A stretch of 64,000 nucleotides of DNA from NCEH01 sp043195125 (lineage in GTDB: Bacteria; Pseudomonadota; Alphaproteobacteria; Rhizobiales; Xanthobacteraceae), in assembly GCF_043195125.1 (NCBI RefSeq), contig NZ_JBAFWR010000002.1. One strand, 5' to 3'. Both the position numbers and the translations under genes were made by a program. A model generated the notes under the pieces. It was not told the origin of the DNA. It made no database searches and saw only the letters and a program-made list of their open reading frames with translations. Below are positions 1 to 8,565 of this stretch, piece by piece. Numbering within the stretch: position 1 is the stretch's first letter; each line of letters opens with the position of its first letter.

Positions 1-2785
1 TCACGGTGTTGCGCATGATCATGCCGGCGAGCGCGATCAGCCCCAGCAGCGCCACGAAGCCGAACGGCTTGTTGGCCACCAGCAGCGCCCAGGTGGCGCC
101 GATCACGCCCAAAGGCGCCGTGCACAGCACCAGGGCAAGCCGCGAGAAGCTCTGAAGCTGGATCATCAGCAAGGTCAGCATGGCCACGATCATGATCGGG
201 AACACCGCCGCCAGCGCCTTGTTGGCCTTCACGCTTTCCTCGATGGAACCACCGGTCTCGATGCGATAGTCGGCCGGCAGGCTGTCCTTGATGGCGGCGA
301 GCTTGGGCAAGAGGCGGGTGGTAACATCGGGCGGCTGGATGCCGTCCTTCACGTCCGCCCGCACTGTCAGCACCAGGTCGCGGTCGCGCCGCCAGAGGAT
401 CGGCTCCTCGGACTCATAGACGATGCGCGCCACCTGCCCGAGCGGGACGGCAACCCCGTTGCGCGAGCTCACGGTGAGGCCGGCGAGATCCTGAAGGTCC
501 GCCCGCTCCTGCGGCACCGCGCGCGCCACCACGTCGATCAGCAGATTGCCCTCGCGATTTTGCGTCACGGTGTAGCCGGACAGCAGCGTCTGCAGGGTCT
601 CGGCCACGTCGCGCGGCGTGGTGCCGAGCGCGCGTGCCCGGTCCTGGTCCACCTGGAGAGTCACGGATTTCACCCGCTCGCCCCAATTGAGATGCGGATC
701 AATGAGCGCGGGATCTCCCGCCATCACGACGCGCACCTGTTCGGCGATCTCGCGCACCTTCTGCGGGTCCGGCCCGATGACGCGGAAATTCACCGGGAAG
801 CCCACCGGCGGGCCGAACACGAAGCGGTCCACACGCACCCGCGCCTCGCTGAGCGCGCCGTCGGCGATCTGCTTCTCCAGCCGCGCCTTGATGCGCTCGC
901 GGGCCGCGATGTCCTTCGCGACGATCACCACTTCGGCGAAGTTGGGATTGGGCAGGACCGGGTTGAGGCCCAGCCAGAAGCGCGGCGTGCCCTGGCCCAC
1001 ATAGGTGGTTGCGGTGGCGATGTCGGGGTCGCCCTGCAGCATCGCCTCGGCCTTCTTGGCAGTCGCCTCGCTGACATTGATGGAGGTGCCTTCCGGCAGG
1101 CGCATTTCCAGGAACAGCTCGGGCCGCGTGGAGGTGGGGAAGAATTGCTGCTGCACCAGCCCGAACCCGGCGATCGACACCGCGAACAGCGCGAACGTGG
1201 TGGCGATCACCGCAAAGCGGTGGTGCAGGCAGAAATTCAGCAGCCCGCGCAGCAGGCGATACAGCCGCCCGTCATGCGCCTCGCCATGGGCGTGCACCTT
1301 GAAGGTCGGCAGCAGCATGTAGCCGAGATAGGGCGTGAAGATCACCGCCACGAACCAGGAGGCGATCAGCGCGATGCCGACGATCCAGAAGATGCCGCCG
1401 GCATATTCGCCCGCGCTCGATTTCGCAAAGCCCACCGGCAAGAAACCTGCCGCCGTCACCAGCGTGCCGGTGAGCATGGGAAAGGCGGTGGAATGCCAGG
1501 CGAAGGTGGCCGCGCTCGCGCGGTCGAGCCCCTCCTCCATCTTCACCACCATCATCTCGATGGCGATGATGGCGTCATCCACCAGCAGGCCGAGCGCGAT
1601 GATCAGCGCGCCGAGGGTGATGCGATGCAGGTCCATGCCCGAGGAGAACATCACCAGGAACACGATGGCGAGCACCAGCGGCACGGAGAGCGCCACCACA
1701 ATGCCGGTGCGAAATCCCAGGGACAGGAAGCTCACCACCAGAACGATCACCAGCGCCTCGGCGAAGGTGTGTAGGAACTCGCCGACGGATTCACCCACGA
1801 TGTGTGGCTGGTCGGCCACCTGCGTCACGTCGATACCCACCGGCAATTCGCGGATCGCCTTGTCCATGGCGACCTTCAGGTTTTCCCCGAGGGTAAGGAT
1901 GTTCGCGCCGGCCGACATGGAAACGCCGATGCCCACGGCCGCATCCCCGTTCTGCCGCACCAGGAAACTCGGCGGGTCCTCGTAGCCGCGCCGCACGGTG
2001 GCGACATCGCCCAGGCGGAACACAGCATTGCCGGCCGCCACCGGAACCGCCGCGATGGCGTCCACGCCCGCGAACGCGCCGGTGATGCGCAGGTTCACCC
2101 GGTCCGCATTGGTGTCGATGGCGCCGCCGGAGACCACCGCATTCTGCCGCGCCACGCTGTCGAAAATCTGCTGCGGGGTGATGCCGAGGGTGGCGAGGCG
2201 CGCATGGCTGAATTCGATATAGATCCGCTCGGGCCGCACGCCCACCAGATCCACCTTTTCCACATTCTGCACCCGCAGCAGATCCTGGCGGATGATCTCC
2301 GCCTGCCGCTTCAGCTCGGCGGGAGCGACATTCTTGCCACTGAGCATGTAGAGGGCGGAATAGACGTCGCCATATTCATCGTCGAAGAACGGGCCGATCA
2401 CGCCGGAGGGCAGGTTCGCCTTCACGTCGCCGACCTTCTTGCGCACCTGATACCAGAGCTCCTTCACATCCTTCGCCTGAGTCGAATCGGTGAGGTAGAT
2501 CTGGATGAAGCTCACCCCGGGGCGCGAATAGCTCTCCACCCGGTCGAGATGCGGCAGGGACTGGAGCTTCTTCTCGATGGGATCGGCGACCTGCTCCTCC
2601 ATTTCGGTGGAGGTCGCGCCGGGCCACACGGCATTCACCACCATGACCTTGATGGTGAAGGAGGGATCTTCCGCCCGCCCGAGATTGAAATAGGCGAAGG
2701 TGCCGGCCGCGGCCAGCATGAGGATCGCGAACAAGGTGAGGGTGCGGTGGGTGATGGCCCAGCGCGAGAGATTGAAGCTGTCCAT
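1..2785 (-). CDS. RND efflux transporter permease (AcrB/HAE-1 type), 3' part beyond window
   Basis: Inner-membrane, proton-driven permease of a tripartite RND efflux pump. The 928 visible codons start at an ATG followed by a short cytoplasmic stretch (MDSFNLSRW) and the first membrane helix. They run through the periplasmic porter region and contain the acidic pair in LLVDDAIIAIE that relays protons in TM4 of this family. The family is usually 1,020-1,050 residues, so about 100 C-terminal residues lie beyond the left edge. The start is 11 bases after the adaptor stop, so the two are probably cotranscribed. No outer-membrane channel gene is visible, and the exported substrate cannot be read from sequence. 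Confidence 0.93.
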   Translation of the reverse strand, partial: MDSFNLSRWAITHRTLTLFAILMLAAAGTFAYFNLGRAEDPSFTIKVMVVNAVWPGATSTEMEEQVADPIEKKLQSLPHLDRVESYSRPGVSFIQIYLTDSTQAKDVKELWYQVRKKVGDVKANLPSGVIGPFFDDEYGDVYSALYMLSGKNVAPAELKRQAEIIRQDLLRVQNVEKVDLVGVRPERIYIEFSHARLATLGITPQQIFDSVARQNAVVSGGAIDTNADRVNLRITGAFAGVDAIAAVPVAAGNAVFRLGDVATVRRGYEDPPSFLVRQNGDAAVGIGVSMSAGANILTLGENLKVAMDKAIRELPVGIDVTQVADQPHIVGESVGEFLHTFAEALVIVLVVSFLSLGFRTGIVVALSVPLVLAIVFLVMFSSGMDLHRITLGALIIALGLLVDDAIIAIEMMVVKMEEGLDRASAATFAWHSTAFPMLTGTLVTAAGFLPVGFAKSSAGEYAGGIFWIVGIALIASWFVAVIFTPYLGYMLLPTFKVHAHGEAHDGRLYRLLRGLLNFCLHHRFAVIATTFALFAVSIAGFGLVQQQFFPTSTRPELFLEMRLPEGTSINVSEATAKKAEAMLQGDPDIATATTYVGQGTPRFWLGLNPVLPNPNFAEVVIVAKDIAARERIKARLEKQIADGALSEARVRVDRFVFGPPVGFPVNFRVIGPDPQKVREIAEQVRVVMAGDPALIDPHLNWGERVKSVTLQVDQDRARALGTTPRDVAETLQTLLSGYTVTQNREGNLLIDVVARAVPQERADLQDLAGLTVSSRNGVAVPLGQVARIVYESEEPILWRRDRDLVLTVRADVKDGIQPPDVTTRLLPKLAAIKDSLPADYRIETGGSIEESVKANKALAAVFPIMIVAMLTLLMIQLQSFSRLALVLCTAPLGVIGATWALLVANKPFGFVALLGLIALAGMIMRNTV

Positions 2786-2796
2786 GGTCGCCGCCG

Positions 2797-3888
2797 TCAC
2801 TTGGCCGCGACGGTGCGCACGAGCCGTCCGGGCTCGAGCGTCTGCGCGCCCATGGTCACCACGTCCTCGCCATTGGACACGCCTTGCGAAACAAGCGCGG
2901 CATCGGCGGCATAGCCTATGACCTCCACCGGCCGCGCGATCAGCGTCTTGGTCTTGGGATCGACCACATAGACATGCGGACCGCTGCCGCGATCGAACAC
3001 GGCGGAGAGCGGCAGGCGCGCCACATCCTTCGTGCCCGCAGGCCGCAGCAGCACCGTTGCCGTCATGCCCAGGGCGACCGCGTCGTCCACGTTCTCCAGC
3101 GTGAAGCGGGCGGGATAGGTGCGGCTCGCCGTGTCCGGCTGCGGCGACAGCTCACGCAGGTGCGCCTTGATCCTGCGGTCCGGCGCGGCCCACAGCGTCA
3201 CCGTTGCATCGGCGGTCCGCGCATCCGCAAGCGCGGTTTCCGGCAGCGCCACGAGCGCTTCCTTCTCGTCCAGCCGCGCCACGCGGGCAACCGTCTGTCC
3301 GGCCGTGACCACCTGCCCCGGCTCGGCGGCGGTGAAGGAGACGACGCCGTCGGCGGTGGACAGGAGATCGGAATAGGCGAGCTTGTTGCGCGCGAGATCC
3401 AGCGAGCGCTTGGCTCGCTCGAGACGGCCGACCGCCTCCTCCTTGGCCACCGATTTGCGGTCGAGATCCGCATTGGAGGCGAACCCGCGTGCCAGAAGGG
3501 TCCGATAGCGCCCGTCCTCGGCGGAGGTCTGCGCGAGATTGGCCTGCGCCGCGGCGAGTTCCGCCTCGGCGCTGCCGAGTTCGAGCTTGAAATCCTCGGG
3601 ATCGAGCTTGGCGATCACATCGCCGGCCTTCACCCGCTGTCCCACTTCCACGAGGCGCTGCGACACCTTGCCGGCGACGCGGAAGGAGAGATCGATCTCC
3701 CAGCGCGGCCGCACCACGCCGACGAAGGTCTTGTCCGCCTCGGCGGGGCGCAAGGTCACCGTCGTCACCTGCACCGGCCGCGGAGGTGGCCCGGCCTGCT
3801 CGGCCGGAGCGGGATCGCTGCAGGCGGAAAGAAGAAGTGCGCTGCCCAGCAGGGCGGTGCAGGCCAGGAGGTGGCGGACGGATAACAT
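2797..3888 (-). CDS. RND efflux periplasmic adaptor lipoprotein (MFP/HlyD family)
   Basis: A 363-residue membrane-fusion protein that would link the RND permease to an outer-membrane channel. The N-terminus is a lipoprotein signal with lipobox LLSAC, so it is probably lipid-anchored after Cys cleavage. Then come a beta-barrel/lipoyl half (EIDLSFRVAGKVSQRL, GDVIAKLDPEDF), a coiled-coil hairpin (about residues 95-165) and the second lipoyl half (ADGVVSFTAAEPGQVV), the usual adaptor order. It lies directly upstream of the permease in one transcription unit. A TetR gene on the same strand is the likely regulator. Confidence 0.93.
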   Translation of the reverse strand: MLSVRHLLACTALLGSALLLSACSDPAPAEQAGPPPRPVQVTTVTLRPAEADKTFVGVVRPRWEIDLSFRVAGKVSQRLVEVGQRVKAGDVIAKLDPEDFKLELGSAEAELAAAQANLAQTSAEDGRYRTLLARGFASNADLDRKSVAKEEAVGRLERAKRSLDLARNKLAYSDLLSTADGVVSFTAAEPGQVVTAGQTVARVARLDEKEALVALPETALADARTADATVTLWAAPDRRIKAHLRELSPQPDTASRTYPARFTLENVDDAVALGMTATVLLRPAGTKDVARLPLSAVFDRGSGPHVYVVDPKTKTLIARPVEVIGYAADAALVSQGVSNGEDVVTMGAQTLEPGRLVRTVAAK

Positions 3889-3909
3889 GGCTTCGTTTCC
3901 AAGCTAAAG

Positions 3910-3938
3910 AGTTACGACTCACCACTAACGATTTTCAA
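3910..3938 (-). promoter_or_regulatory. Candidate sigma70-type promoter for the RND pump
   Basis: On the minus strand there is TTGAAA, a 17-base spacer, then GTAACT, about 22-28 bases upstream of the adaptor ATG at 3888. GTTA and TAAC half-sites lie around the -10 and could hold a TetR operator. This is read from spacing and consensus only. Confidence 0.3.
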
Positions 3939-3991
3939 CTTTCATCAGGAAAAGCGCGCGGGAACGCGTCTTGGCTGATGTCACGCAACAC

Positions 3992-4603
3992 TCACAAGGG
4001 GCGGCGGTTCACCTCGACGGAGCGCAGGAGAAACCGCACGGTCTCGCGCGACTGCCCCTCCAGATCCTCGTCGATACATTGCGCCACAAGGATGGGGTGG
4101 CAGAAGCGGATACAGCCGCCCATCATGATGGCGCTGACGCGATCGACATCATGCGGCTCGAACGCGCCCTCGCTGATGCCCTCGCGCAGCAGGCCGGCGA
4201 TATAGTACCGGATGCGCTCCTTATGGGCCGCAATCGCCGTCCAATTGTGATCGATCGCCACCAGGACCATGTCGTGGACACGCCGATCGGCAAGGAAATT
4301 TTCGCGATGATACAAGTGGATGGCGGAGAACACCTGCTCGATCCGCTCCGCCGCCGGGGCCGGAGATCGCACCACGGCAGCGATCTGGGTTTCCATCTCG
4401 GCGAGGCAGCGGTTGCAGATGGTCTCGACGATGGCGTTCTTGGAGGGGAAGAAGCGGTAGACATTGGCCGCGGACATATCCAACTCGGCGGCGATATCGG
4501 CCACCGCGGTCTTGGCGAACCCCATGCGGCGGAACAATTCTTCCGCCACCTTGGCGATCCGCTCGCGGGTTTCGTCCGCCGTTTCCTTCAGCCGCACGCT
4601 CAC
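3992..4603 (-). CDS. TetR/AcrR-family transcriptional regulator
   Basis: A 203-residue TetR-type repressor. The N-terminal helix-turn-helix is clear (KVAEELFRRMGFAKTAVADI followed by AAELDMSAANVYRFFPSKN, about residues 18-56); the variable C-terminal ligand domain gives no clue to the inducer. The start is a GTG preceded by AGGCGGA. It sits 103 bases upstream of the adaptor gene on the same strand rather than divergent from it, so it could share a transcript with the pump and act on sites in the 3889-3991 gap. Regulation of the pump is inferred from position. Confidence 0.9.
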   Translation of the reverse strand: MSVRLKETADETRERIAKVAEELFRRMGFAKTAVADIAAELDMSAANVYRFFPSKNAIVETICNRCLAEMETQIAAVVRSPAPAAERIEQVFSAIHLYHRENFLADRRVHDMVLVAIDHNWTAIAAHKERIRYYIAGLLREGISEGAFEPHDVDRVSAIMMGGCIRFCHPILVAQCIDEDLEGQSRETVRFLLRSVEVNRRPL

Positions 4604-4729
4604 TTGGGGTCCGCCTTCTGCTTCAGAAACTGATGAATATCATAAATCGTCAGAAATCCAAAGGAAACATGCGGCTCGTCCTCGCCTGTGACCCACTCCG
4701 GATCAAAGGCGAGGAATCTCAAGGCGTTC

Positions 4730-5419
4730 TCACATCTTGTCGCGGGCGGCCAGGGCGGCGGAAAGGCCGTTGAACGAAATCGGAAGCGAGATGGGGGTCT
4801 GTGAGCGGTCCTGGAATTCAACCTTGCCGCTGCCCTTCGCATTGGCCAGGGCGGTGGCGTCGGCGGCGCTCAGCTCGATATCCGCGATGCAGGCGCGGAT
4901 GCAGAACTTATACGTCAGGCCGATGGGCTTGGCCTTGTCATCATAGGTGAAGCGGGCACCCGCCGGCAGCCACACACCCGCCGGCAGCTGCAACACCAGC
5001 AGGAGGGGCGTATCCGCCTTCAGGCGACCGAACGCGATCTGCGCCATGAGGCCTTGCTGCTTATCGCCGATCTGCAGGGTCTGGGAGACTTCGCAGACCT
5101 TTGCGGTCGCCCCCTCCGGACGCTCGCAGCGCACCACCCAATCCTCATAGGTCGCGGAAGTCCGGCTCGGGCCCTCGTCAGTGGCGGCAGGCGCCGGGGC
5201 GGCGGGCTTGGCGGGGGCCGCGGGCGCGGCGGCCGGGGCGGGCTTCTTGGGTGCCGCCGGCTGGGCCGGGGTCGTGGTCTGCGGTGCGGCGCTCTGCGCG
5301 ACGGCCTGCCCGCTCAGGCCGATCAAGACGAGACCCGCCAGCACCTTGGCCACGAGGCCTCGCGGCCGGCCAGCGGTCGCGTAAGGACAGGGGACGGGGG
5401 GCGCTGCACGATCCGGCAT
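4730..5419 (-). CDS. Invasion-associated locus B (IalB) family exported protein
   Basis: A 229-residue exported protein. After a signal peptide ending at about AVAQS there is a low-complexity Ala/Pro/Lys linker (about residues 42-80), then the IalB domain. The hallmarks of that domain are YEDWVVRCE, cysteine pairs, AQIAFGR, LPAGVWLP and the final hydrophobic strand. The family is widespread in Alphaproteobacteria and named from Bartonella, but its molecular role is poorly defined, so no virulence role should be read into it. I chose the ATG at 5419 because it opens the signal peptide; the open frame continues further upstream without a convincing start. Confidence 0.8.
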   Translation of the reverse strand: MPDRAAPPVPCPYATAGRPRGLVAKVLAGLVLIGLSGQAVAQSAAPQTTTPAQPAAPKKPAPAAAPAAPAKPAAPAPAATDEGPSRTSATYEDWVVRCERPEGATAKVCEVSQTLQIGDKQQGLMAQIAFGRLKADTPLLLVLQLPAGVWLPAGARFTYDDKAKPIGLTYKFCIRACIADIELSAADATALANAKGSGKVEFQDRSQTPISLPISFNGLSAALAARDKM

Positions 5420-5543
5420 GGCTTGCTCGCTGGGTGGGGAATTCGGCAGAACCTGATAGCGCGGCCCCAAGCGCCTGCCAACCGGGCGGAACATCAAAAG
5501 GATACCTATCCCGCACCCGCCGAGGCGGCTTCGGGGCGCGCGG

Positions 5544-6419
5544 TCAGAGCGCGATGTCCGCTTGAAGCTCGGGCCAGCGGGCCGCCAACCGCGCCTTCGC
5601 GTCGGCGCGGGCGACGAAGACGAAATTGTTGATGTAGGTGCACCCCGCCAGCACCTTCGTGCCGGCAGCATTGAGGGCGTCGCGGCGCTGGTGCCGCTGC
5701 AGGTCGAAAGCGGCAAGCGGGCGCGGTACGCCGTTCTCGAAGAATAGACCGGCATAGCCCAGGGGGCCGAGCAGCGCCTCCACCGAGGCGACCGCGCCCG
5801 GCCGGTGGCGTTCCTCGGCCTCCACCAGCAAGCTCGGCAGGTTCGCGCGCAACAGCCGGTCGGCACCCAGCAGGACGCGGGCCTCGTGCCCCTCCACGTC
5901 CAGCTTGATGAAGGAGATATCCTCGCGCACGGCCGCGTCGAGGCGGCGCAGCGGCACCGCGACGGTCTCCATCTCCACGTCCGCCGCGGCCAGGGCGCCG
6001 TCGAGGGTCGCGAGCGGGGAGAAGCCCTTGGGCACATGCAGGGTGGCCTGCCCCTCCGCATCGCTCAAGGCGCAATCGAACAGCCGCAGGTCGCCGCGCC
6101 GGATCGCGTCGGGAAAGCGATAGCGCAGGATGCGCACCAGGTGCGGATTAGGCTCGAAGGCGAGCACGCGAACGTTCTGCCGCAGCAGGAAAAAGGTGAA
6201 CAACCCGTGGTTCGCACCGATGTCGCACGCGGTTTCACCCTCATCCACGAGCAGCGGCAGCAGATTGACCTCGCTGGCGGGATTGCGCGCCGCCAGCTGA
6301 TCGAACAGATCGCAGGCTTTCGCGTAGAGATGTGGCAGATGCGCTTCGCCGATCGATTTCAATGCCGCCAGCACGCACATCCCCCCGCTCAATACGCATT
6401 TACGCCAAGCATGGGCCAT
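5544..6419 (-). CDS. FkbM-family SAM-dependent methyltransferase
   Basis: A 291-residue FkbM-type methyltransferase. The SAM-binding motif CDIGANHG is at residues 65-72, the acidic end of strand 2 is in LAFEPNPH, and the family signature FIKLDVEGHE follows. FkbM enzymes O-methylate sugars or polyketides; next to an exopolysaccharide locus, a glycan methyl group is the likely product. A second FkbM gene lies at 13976-14824. An internal Met at residue 14 is an alternative start. Confidence 0.85.
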   Translation of the reverse strand: MAHAWRKCVLSGGMCVLAALKSIGEAHLPHLYAKACDLFDQLAARNPASEVNLLPLLVDEGETACDIGANHGLFTFFLLRQNVRVLAFEPNPHLVRILRYRFPDAIRRGDLRLFDCALSDAEGQATLHVPKGFSPLATLDGALAAADVEMETVAVPLRRLDAAVREDISFIKLDVEGHEARVLLGADRLLRANLPSLLVEAEERHRPGAVASVEALLGPLGYAGLFFENGVPRPLAAFDLQRHQRRDALNAAGTKVLAGCTYINNFVFVARADAKARLAARWPELQADIAL

Positions 6420-6507
6420 ACGTTACAGAAATTCCCGGCGGTTCCTACCCGCGTCAGACGTTTGGACGAAAGTCGTCACCCTTAGCGGTACAAAAGAACC
6501 ACTTTAC

Positions 6508-6963
6508 TTAAGGCCGGCAGACCACGCCGGGCCACATGGCATTCTTGTAAAACGGCTGGAGTTGGAGGCTTTTGATGCCGTGCCAAATCGTGCTATTCGC
6601 CTGCGGGCATAATTGCTGAAGCGCCGAGGTGGGATTGCCGCGCCAGTTCACTGGAACATGGATCGTCACGGTAAACACCCCGAGCCCGTATTCCGGCTCG
6701 TTGGCCCACCAGAGGCTCGGCAGATGGTTCTGCAAATAGGTGCGGATCTCCAGGCGCGGATCATAGGGAAAAGGGTCGATCTCAGCATCCACGGCGCCCT
6801 GCCCGGGCACGTTGCTGCTCGATTGGGCGAAGGCCGGCTGCGGCCGCGCAACGGCGCAGGCGACAACCAGGGCGCACAACACCCACGCACCAGCGCGGCA
6901 GGCCGGCGCCATCCGGCTTTTACTGGAAAAGATCCGCGCAAAGGCGCGGCGTTCGGCTCCCAT
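6508..6963 (-). CDS. Hypothetical secreted protein in the exopolysaccharide locus
   Basis: Not recognised. The 151-residue product has a signal peptide (AWVLCALVVACAVARP, likely cut after AFAQ) and a small mature domain rich in Trp, Tyr and Pro, with EIRTYLQNHLPSLWW, a strand-like VFTVTIHVPVNWRG and two cysteines, suggesting a folded periplasmic or secreted domain. I chose the ATG at 6963 because GGGAG precedes it and the signal peptide follows; the frame stays open to 7035. It is divergent from the flippase gene at 7068 and may share its promoter region. Confidence 0.6.
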   Translation of the reverse strand: MGAERRAFARIFSSKSRMAPACRAGAWVLCALVVACAVARPQPAFAQSSSNVPGQGAVDAEIDPFPYDPRLEIRTYLQNHLPSLWWANEPEYGLGVFTVTIHVPVNWRGNPTSALQQLCPQANSTIWHGIKSLQLQPFYKNAMWPGVVCRP

Positions 6964-7067
6964 GGCCTGGACAATCTCCCTCTGGCCCCGCACACCGGCA
7001 TCATAGGGCCTGCCGCGCGCGCCGGCACGCCTCACCTTGATCTCCGAACCGCGGACGCGACAAGAGC

Positions 7068-8363
7068 ATGAAGCCCCTTCGCAGCCTTCTGACGCCCCAG
7101 CTGATCTCGACCTATTCGGCCTATGCGGCGGCGCTGGTGGTACGCGGCATGGAGCTGGTGGGCAAGCTCGGCCTCTATATGATCGCGGCGCGCATCCTCG
7201 GCGCCCACGAGGCCGGCCTGTTCTTCCTCTGCATCACCTGGATCGGCCTCATCTCCACCGTCGCACGGGCGGGATTTGAAAAGGCGATCATCCGCCACAT
7301 GGCCGCCGAACTGGCCCTGGGCAAGGAACGACAGGCACGGATCGCGCTGTTCACCGGCGTCGGCTGGGCCACCTTCGGCGGCGCCCTTGCCACCGCCCTC
7401 ACGGTGCTGTTCGCCCATCCCCTCTCCGCCCATGTGTTCGGCGAGCCGGATCTCGGCCTGCCGCTCGCCGTCTCCGCGGCGGTGATCCTGCCGCAGACGC
7501 TGTGCATCGTCATCGGCCATGCCCTCTCCGGCCTCAACCGGGGGGTTGCCGCGCAATTTATCCAGAACGGCCTGTGGCCGGTGCTGACGCTGGCGGCCGT
7601 CGCGGCCGGCATCACCTCGCTGAACGGCATGCTGCTGGCGTTGGGCGGGGCGAACCTCGCCGCCACCCTGGTCGGCCTTTATCTGATCCTGCGCCACAAG
7701 GGGCCGCTGCATACCCCCTCCCCGGACGATCCGCCGGAAGAGGTGCTGCCCGCTTTGTGGCGCACCGCTTTCCCGCTCGGCGTGGTGGAAGTGGTGCAGG
7801 TGTCGCTGAACTCGATTCCCGTGCTGGTGCTCGGCGTGTTCGCGAGCGCGTCGGACGTCGGCGCGTTCAGCGTCGCCAACCGCATTTCGATGCTGATCTG
7901 GGTGGTCATCATCTCCATCGGCACCATCGCCGCCCCCTCGTTCGCGGCGCTGCACCGACGCGGGGAATGGGACGCGCTGCGCACGCTCAATCGGCGGGTG
8001 CGCGCGGTGGTGGCGCTGTGCGGCATTCCCGTTATCGCAGCCATGATGATCTTTCCCGCGCAGGTGCTGCACCTCATCGGCCCCGGCTTCGAGAGCGCTT
8101 CCGCCGCCCTGGTCATCATGGGCGTGGGCCAATTGATCAATTGCCTCCTGCCCTGCCAGGACATCGTGCTCGCCATGACCGGCCATGGCGGCGTGCTGCG
8201 CTGGCTCAACACCGCCCAGCTCGCCACCTGCTGCCTGCTGGGTGCCGTGCTGATCCCGCTATTCGGCATGACGGGGGCGGCGGTGCTTACTGCGATTTTC
8301 ATCGCCCAGGGCGCGATCGGCACCACTTTGGTGCTGCGCCGGCTGCTGCCGCGTGCATTTTAA
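7068..8363 (+). CDS. Polysaccharide flippase (Wzx-type, MOP superfamily)
   Basis: A 431-residue polytopic membrane protein with about 12 hydrophobic segments and the N-terminal pattern of Wzx/RfbX flippases (LGLYMIAARILGAHEAGLFF, then LISTVARAGFEKAIIRH). It would move undecaprenyl-linked repeat units across the inner membrane. The Wzy-like polymerase (12616-14007), GumC-like (8566-10698) and Wza-like (10860-11717) genes on the same strand complete a Wzx/Wzy-dependent pathway. Substrate specificity cannot be read. Confidence 0.88.
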   Translation: MKPLRSLLTPQLISTYSAYAAALVVRGMELVGKLGLYMIAARILGAHEAGLFFLCITWIGLISTVARAGFEKAIIRHMAAELALGKERQARIALFTGVGWATFGGALATALTVLFAHPLSAHVFGEPDLGLPLAVSAAVILPQTLCIVIGHALSGLNRGVAAQFIQNGLWPVLTLAAVAAGITSLNGMLLALGGANLAATLVGLYLILRHKGPLHTPSPDDPPEEVLPALWRTAFPLGVVEVVQVSLNSIPVLVLGVFASASDVGAFSVANRISMLIWVVIISIGTIAAPSFAALHRRGEWDALRTLNRRVRAVVALCGIPVIAAMMIFPAQVLHLIGPGFESASAALVIMGVGQLINCLLPCQDIVLAMTGHGGVLRWLNTAQLATCCLLGAVLIPLFGMTGAAVLTAIFIAQGAIGTTLVLRRLLPRAF

Positions 8364-8377
8364 GCCATGCGACGGCG

Positions 8378-8402
8378 GTTCGATCGTCATGCAAGATCGA
8401 AC
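8378..8402 (+). promoter_or_regulatory. Inverted repeat between flippase and GumC-like gene
   Basis: Perfect 8-bp arms GTTCGATC and GATCGAAC are separated by 9 bases, starting 14 bases after the flippase stop. There is no T-run behind the hairpin, so it may be a weak transcript end, an RNA-stability hairpin or an operator for the GumC-like gene. Confidence 0.4.
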
Positions 8403-8565
8403 AGATGCCGCAATGTTAAGGAATTTATCGTTTTCTTCCGCCAGTGGTCGCTAAGGAAGGGTGCGCCGGGCCCGGGGACGGGTGGCCTGGCGCCGTTTCG
8501 GCGGCAGCGCGACGGCGCAGGATGAGCCGAGCGATGAAGAAGTCAGTGCCTCACTTGGACCGGGG

